A stretch of 64,000 bases of DNA from an uncultured bacterium (GTDB taxonomy: Bacteria; Vulcanimicrobiota; CADAWZ01). A program made the translations under genes and the position numbers. Positions 26,350-35,742 of the stretch are shown one piece after another. The notes beneath the pieces are model-generated. The model saw nothing but the letters and a program-made list of their open reading frames with translations. It was not told the DNA's origin and did not search any database. The stretch's first letter is position 1; every line of letters starts with the position of its first letter. The stretch is from contig CADASF010000010.1 of NCBI GenBank assembly GCA_902790465.1, positions 1-64,000 on the forward strand. Direction: 5' to 3'.

Positions 26350-27231
26350 TTAATTTATCTTTCCATTATTAAAAGGCACAACTGACTGATTTATCTGTAT
26401 AGAATATCTATTTTTCTTAACTGCGTCATCTTCATGCTTTTCAACTTTTTTATGTTTCTTAGCTTTGTCATATTCTTTAATTAATTTCTTTTTAGCAACT
26501 TCATCAATAACACTAGAAGATCTTTCAACCTCTCTAAATGCAACAATAAAATAACTTATAGTTCCATTTGGGATCTCATCATCATTTGATTTTTCTAAAT
26601 TATTGGAATCATTAAAAGAAACATTAAAATCTGCGATATTATCAGCGACAATAGATGAAGTTTTTTGATTGGTATCTTCAAGAGATAAAGGTTTCATAAA
26701 AGATTTTACATCAAGTCGTGTCATATATTTTTTTTCATTATTTTTATCAATAGGAATAATTACTTTAACAAGACTTTTTGGCAATAAATGTAAATCTTTT
26801 GAATCTTTAAAATCAGGTGATTTCATTGGAGATAAATAATATAACACAAAAAATTTGGAATCATCTAATTCTATTTCACCTTTTGAACTTCCCAAAAAAT
26901 CTATATATAAATTATCTGAAAATTGACTTTTTAAATTAGAAAAAAAAAGTTTAAAAGACATCCAAGAGTAGATTTCTCCATCATCTGAATGGTATTTACC
27001 ACTATTAAAAGAAGTTATGTCTGTATTTGAAAGATTTGAATTTATATCAGATACAGCTTTTCTTATATTTTGTTCCATTACATATTTTTCTTCAGCAGTT
27101 TTCCAAGAGACTGATCCTATATGCAATACAACAAAAATACTTACAGCCATAAAGCAAAAAACTGCACAAGAAATAAGAAGCTCTATCAAAGAACTACCTA
27201 TTTTTTTATTTTTTTTATTTGAAATAAACAT
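26350..27231 (-). CDS. Type IV prepilin-like protein, large
   Basis: 293 residues. The N-terminus MFISNKKNKKIG then SSLIELLISCAVF is a prepilin peptidase site (cleavage after Gly12, Glu at +5) followed by one hydrophobic helix. The mature part is long and hydrophilic with a charged, lysine-rich stretch near the end (DKAKKHKKVEKHEDD). The size and order resemble minor pseudopilins of the PilW/GspJ type. No pilus assembly genes are in the window. It is 3 bp from the other prepilin gene, so both are probably made together. Confidence 0.8.
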   Translation of the reverse strand: MFISNKKNKKIGSSLIELLISCAVFCFMAVSIFVVLHIGSVSWKTAEEKYVMEQNIRKAVSDINSNLSNTDITSFNSGKYHSDDGEIYSWMSFKLFFSNLKSQFSDNLYIDFLGSSKGEIELDDSKFFVLYYLSPMKSPDFKDSKDLHLLPKSLVKVIIPIDKNNEKKYMTRLDVKSFMKPLSLEDTNQKTSSIVADNIADFNVSFNDSNNLEKSNDDEIPNGTISYFIVAFREVERSSSVIDEVAKKKLIKEYDKAKKHKKVEKHEDDAVKKNRYSIQINQSVVPFNNGKIN

Positions 27232-27234
27232 AAT

Positions 27235-27756
27235 TTAAAATTTTTCTTGCTTGGGATAAAAAATAATTTTTGACAACTTAGTACTTGCATTTAAATAATT
27301 TTTATCTTTCATAAATGAATTATAGAGTCCGTCTGTTGTCAAATCATATGTTTCAAAAGATTTTTGTTCATTATTTTTTGAATCACTAAATTGTTTTCTA
27401 TTATTATCAAAAGTTTTTTCATACCACCAAAAAACAGTTACATCCACTTTCTTAACAGGATCTGGAGTATGTGAAATTGGAGAAGATACATCTATTATAT
27501 AAAAATATTGGACAGAATTAATATTCATATTTCCAAAAACAGATAAATCTTCTAATACTTTTCCCTCATTTTCAGAAAGAAAATCTTCCATTATCTTCAT
27601 TCCTGCAGATGTGCCAACCGTTATATTAGCAGATGTTTCAGAAGATTTTATAAGTCTTCCATAAATTCCTATTACAAAAACAAGAGATGAAGACAAAATA
27701 AAAACTCCAACCATCAATTCAATTAAACTAAATCCTATTTTTTTATTTTTCCACAT
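27235..27756 (-). CDS. Type IV prepilin-like protein (PilV/GspI type)
   Basis: 173 residues. MWKNKKIG then FSLIELMVGVFILSSSLVFV gives a class III signal sequence (cleavage after Gly8, Phe at +1, Glu at +5). The mature domain has a VDVTVFWWYEKT strand typical of minor pseudopilins. It sits between a glycosyltransferase gene (5 bp upstream) and the larger prepilin. A pilus-like or type II-like secretion machine encoded elsewhere is implied. Confidence 0.82.
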   Translation of the reverse strand: MWKNKKIGFSLIELMVGVFILSSSLVFVIGIYGRLIKSSETSANITVGTSAGMKIMEDFLSENEGKVLEDLSVFGNMNINSVQYFYIIDVSSPISHTPDPVKKVDVTVFWWYEKTFDNNRKQFSDSKNNEQKSFETYDLTTDGLYNSFMKDKNYLNASTKLSKIIFYPKQEKF

Positions 27757-27760
27757 TTTT

Positions 27761-28573
27761 TTATTTCTTTTCTTTTTCCAACTCTATACTATTGCTATTT
27801 TGGCTCTTTTTATACAAAGAATATAAAAAATTAGCAATAGGCTTATTCCAAAAACGCTCAAACATTATTAAATCTTCTTTTCCTCGTATATTATCCCCTA
27901 TCAATTTTGTAGTTTCTGAAGATTCATGAATTCTATGTGTCATCAATATTTTAGGAATATAAACAAAATTACCTTTTATTTTAGAAGCTCTTTCCCAATA
28001 ATCCCAATCTAAATTACATTTAAAGGAGGTATCAAAACTCAAATCAGAAAGTTTATTTTTATTATAACAGACAGAAGGACAACAAATAGGACTTCCAAAA
28101 GAAAGAATAAATCTTCTAAGAAAAACAAAATTATTAAAAAATGGAATTAAAAATGGAGAAAGCATAAACCTTTTTATCGAAAGATTTAAACTCGAATAAA
28201 TAAATTTATCATTTTTTAATTCTCTATAATCTGTAAATGCAATTATTGTTTCTGAGTTGACAGAAGAATCTATATTTTCAGCATATTTAGGATAAAAAAA
28301 ATCATCTTGATGACAAAGAGTTACAAAATCAGCATCTGCAAAATTCATTGCAAAATTCCAATCTGTGGCAATACCTGGTTTTGAATTTGTAACAAAAATA
28401 GGTATTGAATATTTTTCACAAATAGATGAAATATACCTATTGGGTGTTGATGTTGATACTATTATATCTGTTTTTTTAGTCTGGTCTACAAGAGATTTTA
28501 TAGATTCCTCTAAAAAAGGAGATTCTTCATAAGCACAAACGGCAAAAATATGTTTAAAATTATTCTTCTTCAT
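27761..28573 (-). CDS. Family 2 glycosyltransferase
   Basis: 270 residues. GT-A fold: FAVCAYEESPFLEESIKSLV at the N-terminus, VTLCHQDDFFYP as the DxD-type metal site and CNLDWDYWERASKIKGNF as the acceptor-side ED/W motif. These enzymes transfer sugars to cell-envelope glycans. It overlaps the DUF2304-type gene by 14 bp, and belongs to a cassette GT2 - DUF2304 - GT2, commonly found in polysaccharide or protein-glycosylation loci. Confidence 0.88.
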   Translation of the reverse strand: MKKNNFKHIFAVCAYEESPFLEESIKSLVDQTKKTDIIVSTSTPNRYISSICEKYSIPIFVTNSKPGIATDWNFAMNFADADFVTLCHQDDFFYPKYAENIDSSVNSETIIAFTDYRELKNDKFIYSSLNLSIKRFMLSPFLIPFFNNFVFLRRFILSFGSPICCPSVCYNKNKLSDLSFDTSFKCNLDWDYWERASKIKGNFVYIPKILMTHRIHESSETTKLIGDNIRGKEDLIMFERFWNKPIANFLYSLYKKSQNSNSIELEKEKK

Positions 28574-28985
28574 CTTTTTTAGACTCTTTTATAAGAGAAT
28601 TTTCTTTTTGCTTAGCCTCTTTTGCCTCAGCTATAACTTTTTTAGTAATATCTTCAAGAACTTTTTGATTAAGTGAAGTCATTTGAGAAAGTTTCTTTAT
28701 TTTATTCTTCAAGTTAGTAATTATAACAGTCAATATAAAAACTGTAACGAGCAGAAAAACAATAGAAAAGAAGAAAATAACATTTATCGGTTTTGAGATA
28801 TGTAACCAACTTGCTATATGATATGAAATTTTTGGATAGAAAGAAAATAAAAGCATTGCTATTCCTGCAAATATCCACGGCAAGGAATATCTTATTTCCA
28901 TTCTATTCTGTCTTAACATCACAATGACAAGCAAATTATAAAAAAAACTTATAGATATTGCAAAAATTTGAAGATCTTGAACCAT
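28560..28985 (-). CDS. DUF2304-type membrane protein
   Basis: 141 residues with three membrane segments (about 5-23, 35-52, 68-90) and a charged cytoplasmic helix at the end. RYSLPWIFAGIAMLLFSFYP and the overall size match DUF2304 proteins, which are regularly found beside dolichyl-phosphate-mannose-synthase-like glycosyltransferases. Probably a membrane partner for the glycosyltransferase 23 bp upstream. Confidence 0.8.
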   Translation of the reverse strand: MVQDLQIFAISISFFYNLLVIVMLRQNRMEIRYSLPWIFAGIAMLLFSFYPKISYHIASWLHISKPINVIFFFSIVFLLVTVFILTVIITNLKNKIKKLSQMTSLNQKVLEDITKKVIAEAKEAKQKENSLIKESKKDEEE

Positions 28986-29008
28986 AAATTGCCTACTTAA
29001 AAAAAATA

Positions 29009-29725
29009 TTATTTTATGGGAGCAAACATTTTATTTTTATTTCTTATTCTTATCAAAAATAAGGATAAAATAACTTTAATCATATAATAAACTGCAGCAA
29101 TAAAATAAATAGAGCTTACTCCAAATGCTCTTTCACGCATTATAACAGGAATTTCGAGTATTTTAAAATCAAGCATTGCCAACATCATAAGACTTTCAGG
29201 CTCTGGATAATCTTCAGGATATGAATTGACAAAACAATTTATAACTTTTCTATTACAAGCTCTCAATCCACTTGTTACATCATAAAATCTCTTTCCTGTC
29301 AAAATCATTATTATAAAGCCTAACAGAGAAATTCCAATTCTCCTCAAAAGAGAAGATTGAAATCCCTCTTTTTCTATAAATCTCGAGCCAATAGATAAAT
29401 CAGCCTCACCTTTTAAAATAGGTTCAACTACTTTATCAATATAAAGTGGATCATGTTGACCATCCCCATCTATCTGTACAGCTATATCATAATTATTCTC
29501 CAAAGCATAGAGATAACCTGTTTGCATAGCTCCACCTATACCAAGATTTAATGGTAAATTCAATACATTTAAATTATGTTCTTTACATATTTTTTTTGTA
29601 TCATCTGTAGAACCATCATTTATTATTACATAATCATAATCAGGAGCTTTTTCTTTTATTTCAGCAATAAGTTTTGGTAAATTCTTTGCCTCATTAAAAG
29701 CTGGTATAATAAGAAGTTTTTTCAT
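29009..29725 (-). CDS. DPM1-like family 2 glycosyltransferase
   Basis: 238 residues. LLIIPAFNEAKNLPKLIAEI, then YVIINDGSTDDT and VQIDGDGQHDP (the DxD site) mark a polyprenyl-phosphate sugar transferase. ALENNYDIA and GSRFIEKEGFQSSLLRRIGI complete the family pattern. One membrane-associated helix at the end (IYFIAAVYYMIKVILSLFLI). It would load a sugar on a lipid carrier for transfer outside. 18 bp from the hydroxylase FAD subunit gene. Confidence 0.9.
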   Translation of the reverse strand: MKKLLIIPAFNEAKNLPKLIAEIKEKAPDYDYVIINDGSTDDTKKICKEHNLNVLNLPLNLGIGGAMQTGYLYALENNYDIAVQIDGDGQHDPLYIDKVVEPILKGEADLSIGSRFIEKEGFQSSLLRRIGISLLGFIIMILTGKRFYDVTSGLRACNRKVINCFVNSYPEDYPEPESLMMLAMLDFKILEIPVIMRERAFGVSSIYFIAAVYYMIKVILSLFLIRIRNKNKMFAPIK

Positions 29726-29742
29726 AACTAATTACTTTTTCC

Positions 29743-30600
29743 TTAGCACGATCTGAGAATTTCAGCAAGAAAGACACCAACAACATGCGATCTATATTCT
29801 TTTGTTGAACGAAGATCATCTATTGGCTTACAATCAGCCTGTACAGCAGAAGGAATCTGTGCCAACATCTCTTCATCAATCTTTTTACCCTCTATGAGTT
29901 TTTCACAATTATGTGCAGAAATTATAACAGGTCCAACACTTCCAAGAGCAATTTTTACTCCTACTAGAACTCCTTCTTTCTTAATACCTCTAAAAGCAAC
30001 AGATGACTTACTTATAGCAAGTGCCTTTCTCGTTGCACTTCTTCTATAATCAGTAAATTCATTTTCGCCAAGCATATCGACAGTAATTTCAGTTAAGAGC
30101 TCATCTGGCTGAATAATAGTTCTTCCAGGTCCTTTTATAAACTCTTTTATAGGTACTTCTCTTTTTTGCGAAGCAGAAGCCAATGTCAAAACTGCATTTA
30201 AAACATACAAAGAAGGCAATATATCACCTACAGGGCTTGCATTACAGATATTGCCACCAATAGTTCCCCTATGTCTAATCTGTGGAGAACCAATGACAGA
30301 AGAAGCCTTTGTCAATATAGACGCATGATTCTTCAAAAGTATGCTCTTTGCAATTTGAGCATGTGTACAACCTGCACCAATTTTTATTTTATCTTCACAA
30401 GTTTTTATCTCTTGAATTTCCTTTAATGCAGATATATCTAAAACAGAATCAAGAAAAAATGATTGATTTCCATTTCCTCTTGCCATTACATCTGTTCCAC
30501 CTGCAACGATTCTAACTTTTCTTCCATTTTTATATGAATGTTTCAAAATCAAAAGAGCTTCTTCTAAATTCAAAGGGAGAAATCCATTAATGTTTTTCAT
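29743..30600 (-). CDS. Molybdenum hydroxylase FAD-binding subunit (xanthine dehydrogenase type)
   Basis: 285 residues from the ATG at 30600, with GGAGG 8 nt upstream; the ATG at 30618 would include that site. FAD loops: RIVAGGTDVMARGNG and SPQIRHRGTIGGNICNASPV. The C-terminal GVKIALGSVGPVIISAHNCE is the CO_deh_flav_C-type domain. It passes electrons from the 2Fe-2S subunit to NAD(P) or another acceptor. It overlaps the 2Fe-2S gene by 14 bp. Together with the two genes upstream it forms a three-subunit hydroxylase, probably for purines given the YgeY/YgeW pair and the shared leader motif. Confidence 0.92.
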   Translation of the reverse strand: MKNINGFLPLNLEEALLILKHSYKNGRKVRIVAGGTDVMARGNGNQSFFLDSVLDISALKEIQEIKTCEDKIKIGAGCTHAQIAKSILLKNHASILTKASSVIGSPQIRHRGTIGGNICNASPVGDILPSLYVLNAVLTLASASQKREVPIKEFIKGPGRTIIQPDELLTEITVDMLGENEFTDYRRSATRKALAISKSSVAFRGIKKEGVLVGVKIALGSVGPVIISAHNCEKLIEGKKIDEEMLAQIPSAVQADCKPIDDLRSTKEYRSHVVGVFLAEILRSC

Positions 30601-31081
30601 CTTCGTTTCCTCCTTCAATCTTGTTTAAATCACGAGCAGCACCTTCAACTGCTAAAACAATTCGTTTATATCCTGTACATCTACAGAGATTTCCTGAAAG
30701 TCCTTGTCTTATTTCATCTTCAGTTGGATTTTTATTATCTTTTAAAAGTGCATAAGACGACATAACCATTCCAGGGATACAATAACCACATTGAACAGCA
30801 CCAACTTTTTTGAAATTGTCATTTATTATCTCTGTCTCAGGAAATTGTTGTAATCCTTCTATTGTTATAATTTCTCTTCCCTCTGCAGAAACGGCTGGAA
30901 CAAGACAAGAATTTACAGTCATACCGTCCATAATTACTGTACAAGCTCCACACTCTCCCTCTCTACAACCAATTTTTGTTCCTGTAAGCCCAAAATCTTC
31001 TCTAATGACATCACACAATGGCTTTTGTGGAGGAATATCAACTTCTTTTACAATTCCATTTATATTAAAATTTATCTTCAT
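30587..31081 (-). CDS. Molybdenum hydroxylase 2Fe-2S subunit
   Basis: 164 residues, standard length. The plant-type cluster ligands are C39, C44, C47 and C59 (GCREGECGACTV...SCL). The second, helical domain has C98, C101, C133 and C135 (QCGYCIPGM...LCRCTGYKRI). Electrons go from the molybdenum centre through both clusters to FAD. It overlaps the large subunit by one base and the FAD subunit by 14. Confidence 0.95.
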   Translation of the reverse strand: MKINFNINGIVKEVDIPPQKPLCDVIREDFGLTGTKIGCREGECGACTVIMDGMTVNSCLVPAVSAEGREIITIEGLQQFPETEIINDNFKKVGAVQCGYCIPGMVMSSYALLKDNKNPTEDEIRQGLSGNLCRCTGYKRIVLAVEGAARDLNKIEGGNEDEKH

Positions 31082-33393
31082 TATTTTTCCCCCTTTCTGC
31101 TCAAAGCGAATAATTTTTCAGGAGTAATTGGAATCTCGCAAACATCAATATTAGTTGCCATACTGACAGCATCAGCAACACATGGTGCGACAAATACACA
31201 AGGCATTTCACCAAGTCCTTTTGCACCAAATGGTCCATTCCAAAATGGCTCTTCAACAACAATGGCTTCAACCATTGGAACATCTCCTGTTGTAGGGATT
31301 ATATAATTAGCAAATCTATTATTTAGAATTTTGCCATCTTTCATTATTATATCTTCAGTTAGAGCATATCCCAAAGCCTGAACAGCTCCACCTTCAATTT
31401 GACCTTCAACAAGTATTGGATTTATGGCTTTTCCAATATCACAAGCTGTAACAAGTCTCAAAACAGTTATCTCATAAGTTTCGAGGTCAACTTCAACCTC
31501 ACAGCCTGTGGCTGCCCAAGCATAACCTGAATAAGCATCTCCATGGAAAGTCTTTTCATTCCAATTAATACTTGGAGGTGTCGAATAACGAGAATAAAAA
31601 CTCGTGTCAATCGAATGTTTCTTTAAAAGTGCATAGATGTCTTTCATCTCACAGATTTTTTCATCATTGAAATAAAAAATTCCGTCAACACAATTTATTT
31701 CTTCTTTTGGATAATTATACTCTTTTGCAAGGGTTTCAATTATAGTATCTAATGCAATTTTAGAAGCCTCGTGCAAAACTTTTCCAACGATCATTGTAGT
31801 TCTTGAAGCGACAGTTGGACCACTATCTGGGACATCTTTTGTATCTGTTTTGGCAACTTTCACCTGTTCAAATGGAATGTGTAATGTCTCTGCTGCAATC
31901 TGTGGAAGAATAGTCCTCATTCCCTGTCCCATTTCAGTTGTAGAACAGAGAAGTTCAACTTTTCCATCTTCACGAATCCTAACTCCAGCCTTTGCTTTTA
32001 TATAATCTTCTCCTCTACCTGTAAAACCTGCTCCGTGAAATACAGCAGAAAAACCAACCCCACGACGCTTTTTTGTATTAACAGGCTGTTTTGAATATTC
32101 TTTATATAAATTTGGATAGTCAAATTTTTCAAACAAAGCATTTATACATTTATCAAGAGCAACAGGATCGACTAAATGCTGACCAGTAGCCGTTACATCC
32201 CCTGTTTTTAAAAGATTTTTACGCTTAAATTCAGCAGGATCAAATCCAAATTTTTCAGCATGTCTTGTTATATGTCTTTCCATAGCAAAAAATGATTGTG
32301 GAGCTCCAAAACCTCTAAATGCAGATGTTGGAATTAAATTTGTAGCAACAGCACGCCCTCTTATCTTTATGTTTTCACAATTATAAGCACCTGCTCCTGC
32401 GATAGTTCCTCTTGCAAGAACGACTGGAGAAGCCATTGAATAAGCTCCTGAATCAAATATAATATCTGAATCAATAGCAAGGAGATTACCCTCAGAATCT
32501 GAAGCAGTCTTTATTTTTATTACAGAAGGATGTCTTTTTGTTGTTGCTTCTAAATCTTCAGTCCTCTCATAGACCATTTTAACTTTTCTTTTAGATTTTA
32601 GTGCGAGTAATGCCGCATGACAAGCAATTAATGTTGGATAGTGTTCCTTGCCACCAAAACCACCACCAGTTGGAAGCTGAACGATGTTTATATTTTCAGG
32701 AGGAAATGGAAATAGTTTATTTCCTTCTTTTCTTATATAATATGGACACTGCATAGAGCCATATATCGTAACTCCATTTCCATCTTCTTCTGGAACTGCT
32801 ATCATTGCCTGTGTTTCAATATATGCCTGTTCTTGGTAAGGTGTCCTATATGTGCCTTCATAGACACAATATCCTTTTTCCTCAGCAGAAGCAAAAATGG
32901 AATCAGGCTCGCCTTTATTAACATTATATTCTTTGATTATGTTGTCATCAGAATATATCAAATTCTTTTTATCGAGTGAATCAAAAACATTTAGAGTTGG
33001 CTCAATTATTTCATATTCAATTTTTATATGCTTTTTAGCCTCTTCTGCAATTTCTACAGTTGGACCAGCAATCAATAGTACAGCTTCGCCAACATAATTT
33101 ACTCTGTTGTTTCGTGGCAAAAATGGAACTTCTTTATTAAAGTTATCCAAATAATTTTCACCCTGTATGTCATCAGCAGTAACAACTGTTATAGATGACC
33201 AATCAAAATCAGAATCATAATTAATAGACTTAATCAAAGCACAGGGATGTGGACTTCTCAAAGTAACCCCATGCAGATAATCTTCACTATAATAGTCATT
33301 TGTATATTTCATTTTTCCACGAAGTTTATCATCTGCATCAACTCTGACAACAGGCTGACCAACACATGGAGTAGAGGCTTTTTTCGTCATCAT
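31081..33393 (-). CDS. Molybdenum hydroxylase large (molybdopterin-binding) subunit, xanthine dehydrogenase type
   Basis: 770 residues. The N-terminal AOX/XDH hammerhead domain (VGQPVVRVDADDKLRGKMKY) is followed by GGGFGGKE at about 246, typical for molybdopterin contact, SAFRGFGAPQS, and the catalytic glutamate in AKGLGEMP at about 727. EMGQGMRTILPQIAAETL is also family-typical. It hydroxylates purines or other N-heterocycles at molybdenum. In anaerobes with YgeY/YgeW these enzymes are often selenium-dependent; that cannot be seen here as the cofactor is not in the coding sequence. First gene of the operon, 58 bp after a conserved leader motif. Confidence 0.93.
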   Translation of the reverse strand: MMTKKASTPCVGQPVVRVDADDKLRGKMKYTNDYYSEDYLHGVTLRSPHPCALIKSINYDSDFDWSSITVVTADDIQGENYLDNFNKEVPFLPRNNRVNYVGEAVLLIAGPTVEIAEEAKKHIKIEYEIIEPTLNVFDSLDKKNLIYSDDNIIKEYNVNKGEPDSIFASAEEKGYCVYEGTYRTPYQEQAYIETQAMIAVPEEDGNGVTIYGSMQCPYYIRKEGNKLFPFPPENINIVQLPTGGGFGGKEHYPTLIACHAALLALKSKRKVKMVYERTEDLEATTKRHPSVIKIKTASDSEGNLLAIDSDIIFDSGAYSMASPVVLARGTIAGAGAYNCENIKIRGRAVATNLIPTSAFRGFGAPQSFFAMERHITRHAEKFGFDPAEFKRKNLLKTGDVTATGQHLVDPVALDKCINALFEKFDYPNLYKEYSKQPVNTKKRRGVGFSAVFHGAGFTGRGEDYIKAKAGVRIREDGKVELLCSTTEMGQGMRTILPQIAAETLHIPFEQVKVAKTDTKDVPDSGPTVASRTTMIVGKVLHEASKIALDTIIETLAKEYNYPKEEINCVDGIFYFNDEKICEMKDIYALLKKHSIDTSFYSRYSTPPSINWNEKTFHGDAYSGYAWAATGCEVEVDLETYEITVLRLVTACDIGKAINPILVEGQIEGGAVQALGYALTEDIIMKDGKILNNRFANYIIPTTGDVPMVEAIVVEEPFWNGPFGAKGLGEMPCVFVAPCVADAVSMATNIDVCEIPITPEKLFALSRKGEK

Positions 33394-33450
33394 ACGCTCC
33401 TTTATCTATTATGCTATATAATAAAAAAATAGATAAAAATAAATAAATTA

Positions 33451-33481
33451 AAATTTCAGCATGCAAAGTTTAATTCCTGCA
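33451..33481 (-). promoter_or_regulatory. Conserved leader motif upstream of the hydroxylase operon
   Basis: TTTCAGCATGCAAAGTTTAA followed by TTCCTGCA is nearly the same at 39137-39167 upstream of ygeY. In both cases ATAGATAAA/GTAGATAAA-like sequence lies on the gene side. It is a candidate site for a common regulator, or a short RNA element. Confidence 0.65.
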
Positions 33482-33489
33482 TATAAACA

Positions 33490-33528
33490 GAAAAAAGCCC
33501 TTCAATAATAAAATCGAAAGGCTTTTTT
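33490..33528 (-). terminator. Terminator of the radical SAM gene
   Basis: AAAAAAGCC (33491-33499) pairs with GGCTTTTTT (33520-33528), extended by CTTC/GAAA. It separates the gene at 33540 from the hydroxylase promoter. Confidence 0.8.
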
Positions 33529-33539
33529 GTAAATTAGAT

Positions 33540-34427
33540 TTACTTATTCCTTCTGCCTGTGTTTTCGCTTCCTCTTACTTCCTCGTGATAAAAGAAATTA
33601 ACAATGGCAGGATGTCCTTTTGGATTATCTTCTTCAATCAATTTATTATTAACATACTTACAATTATTTTTTTCTGCCATTAATTGAATATTTTCTTCTA
33701 ATTGTCGAAAATAACTTTTATCGTTTTTATTATAAATTTCGTCATACAAAATCGAATATTGCGGATATTTTTCATTTATGTAATTCAAAATCGTTGATTT
33801 AAAACTGCCTCGTAAATTCAAATTTTCAAGCCAAATCGTATCACAAATATTTCTTACTTTTTCGAATATTTTTTCGATATTTGTTATTTCAGGAAAAATG
33901 GGAGAAATAAAGCAAACTGTCTTTATCCCTTCATCATATAAAATTTTCATAGCCTTTAGTCTTTTTTCAATACTTGAAGCCTTATCCATATCATTTTTGA
34001 AATTTTCATCAAGTGTATTTATCGAAAATCCAACTATTATTTTTTTCAAATTCTTTAAAAGTTGAAGATCTCGCAAAATTAAATCAGATTTTGTTAAAAT
34101 GACAAATTCTGCACCGCTGTCTTTCATCTCTTCTAAAAAAGCTAAAGTTCTTTTATAAATTTTTTCTTGTGGATTGTATGGATCTGTTACAGAACCTAAA
34201 CCCACAATTTTTCCTGAATATTTTTGCGGATTTTTGATTTTATCCCAATATTTGACATCAAGAAAAATGCCCCATTCTTCAGGGTGATTTGTAAATCTCT
34301 TCATAAATGAGGCATAACAATACTTACAAGCGTGTGAACATCCGATGTAAGGATTTACAGAATAGCCACCTAAAGGCAAATTTGACTTAGTCAATATAGA
34401 TTTTACTTTAACTTCTTTTATTATCAT
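33540..34427 (-). CDS. SPL-family radical SAM protein
   Basis: 295 residues. The motif C-x3-C-x2-C is in NPYIGCSHACKYCYASFMKR at about 26-45. Then GLGSVTDPYNPQEK and LTKSDLILRD follow, the order seen in radical SAM proteins of the spore-photoproduct-lyase-like group found outside spore formers. No ThrH-like or DNA-binding addition. Substrate unknown. The ribosome site is weak. Single gene with its own terminator. Confidence 0.87.
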   Translation of the reverse strand: MIIKEVKVKSILTKSNLPLGGYSVNPYIGCSHACKYCYASFMKRFTNHPEEWGIFLDVKYWDKIKNPQKYSGKIVGLGSVTDPYNPQEKIYKRTLAFLEEMKDSGAEFVILTKSDLILRDLQLLKNLKKIIVGFSINTLDENFKNDMDKASSIEKRLKAMKILYDEGIKTVCFISPIFPEITNIEKIFEKVRNICDTIWLENLNLRGSFKSTILNYINEKYPQYSILYDEIYNKNDKSYFRQLEENIQLMAEKNNCKYVNNKLIEEDNPKGHPAIVNFFYHEEVRGSENTGRRNK

Positions 34428-34454
34428 TTTCTAAATCTCATCATTCAAAAGATT

Positions 34455-34850
34455 TACTATTTTAACATCTTGTATTAGTTGATTTAGATATTAAAATTCA
34501 CCCAAATAGCCACTATTTAGAAGTCTTGTCATTGCGAGGGAGCTGTGCGACCGTGGCAATCTCAACCACTTAATTTAAATTTAGAAATTTTATTAAGTAG
34601 ACAAAGTAAATTATTTTAAACAGAGGCGATCGACTCAATTTTTAAATGAATAATAATTTACAGGCTTAGATTGCCACGGTCGCTCCCTCCTTGTGAGGGT
34701 ATTTTTTTTAAAACTCTAAAGAGTTTTTAACTATTTGTGAAGCTCCCTCGCAATGACAAAATGGCAGTAAACAGGCATATATTGGATAGTTTATAGCAAC
34801 TTTTTTTATTTACTTATTTTAAAATCAATTAGCAAAAAACATTAAATTTA
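34455..34850 (-). mobile_element. Long MITE-like element, about 395 bp
   Basis: TAACATCTTGTATTAGTTGA at the left end; AAAATCAATTAGC...ACATTAAA at the right as a diverged inverted copy. Cores at 34530-34562, 34670-34700 and a half core CTCCCTCGCAATGACAAA at about 34742. GGCAGTAAACAGGCATA and ATTGGATAGTTTA near the right end also occur at 7290-7335 and, in part, at 42701-42777. No gene. Confidence 0.75.
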
Positions 34851-34990
34851 GAAGCTAATATATTCTTTTGTTTAAAATCTAATTTTTCCTTTTAAATTTT
34901 ATTATAACACAATATCAAAAAAAACAAAAGTGAAGGGAGAATGTGTATTATTTTTTATCAAGATTGTTAATTCTAATAAATTTTTAATAG

Positions 34991-35245
34991 TTAATCATCA
35001 AATCCATGAAATATTTCCCAACTATTTGCCCCACAAAAAAAACAAGGCTCTTTGGGAGGGCGACGATCTTCAACTGTATTCTCGCATTTTTTACATTTAT
35101 AAGTTCTAAAGCTCCCCATATTCGAAGCAGGAGTGGATTTCCAAGCTCCCCCAACTTCACCGCAATAATCACACACTGTAGGTTTTTCGTCATCAACCAA
35201 TCCTTGTTTACATACTTGACAAACCCAATATCTCAAATCTCCCAT
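34991..35245 (-). CDS. Double zinc-ribbon small protein
   Basis: 84 residues from the ATG at 35245 (MGDLRYWVC), with GAGGG about 10 nt upstream. Two ribbons: CQVC...CDYC (residues about 9-29) and CKKC...CFFC (about 50-70). The spacing is rubredoxin-like, and the first reads YWVCQVCKQGL, similar to rubredoxin-type domains, so iron is also possible. No other domain. Its role could be electron transfer or protein contact. Single leftward gene. Confidence 0.8.
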   Translation of the reverse strand: MGDLRYWVCQVCKQGLVDDEKPTVCDYCGEVGGAWKSTPASNMGSFRTYKCKKCENTVEDRRPPKEPCFFCGANSWEIFHGFDD

Positions 35246-35424
35246 ATTATCATTTCCCTCTTTCAATGATTTTATAAAAAATATAAGGATTGCAAAATTA
35301 AATCATAATAATATCACAATCCTTCTCATAGTAATAAAAAATCTTATCACTACTCTTTTTCATACAAGGTATTAAATGTAAAATTTTTAAAAAAAAATTT
35401 ATTATATGAAATTATATAAAATAT

Positions 35425-35691
35425 TTAATCCCCTAATTCTTCTTTAAGATTCCTTATTTTTTCAACTAACTCACTTGCATCTGCATCCAAAGCATAATCC
35501 CAAGCCTCATCAAGTAATTCAATTGCCGTATAACGATCACCACACCTATAAACACTTAATGCTTTTTGATACATTCCAGAGGCAATTTTATATGCTGCAT
35601 TCTGATCTCCTGCCAATGCTTTTTTTATACACCCTCCATAACAATCATCTATATTATATTCGCAATCATCACAATCATCAGAATAATACAT
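35425..35691 (-). CDS. Small Cys-rich/TPR-like protein
   Basis: 88 residues. The N-terminus MYYSDDCDDCEYNIDDCYGG has four cysteines within 20 residues; the rest is helical and repeats an A-x-x-x-Y/A pattern (QNAAYKIASGMYQKALSVYR, then YTAIELLDEAWDYALDAD) like a single Sel1/TPR pair. GGAGAAG lies about 9 nt upstream. Unknown function. It starts a run of small leftward genes at 35.4-36.3 kb. Confidence 0.65.
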   Translation of the reverse strand: MYYSDDCDDCEYNIDDCYGGCIKKALAGDQNAAYKIASGMYQKALSVYRCGDRYTAIELLDEAWDYALDADASELVEKIRNLKEELGD

Positions 35692-35742
35692 AAAATTTTC
35701 TTCTCCTATAATATATTTATTTCTATAAAAATTATATTTTAT

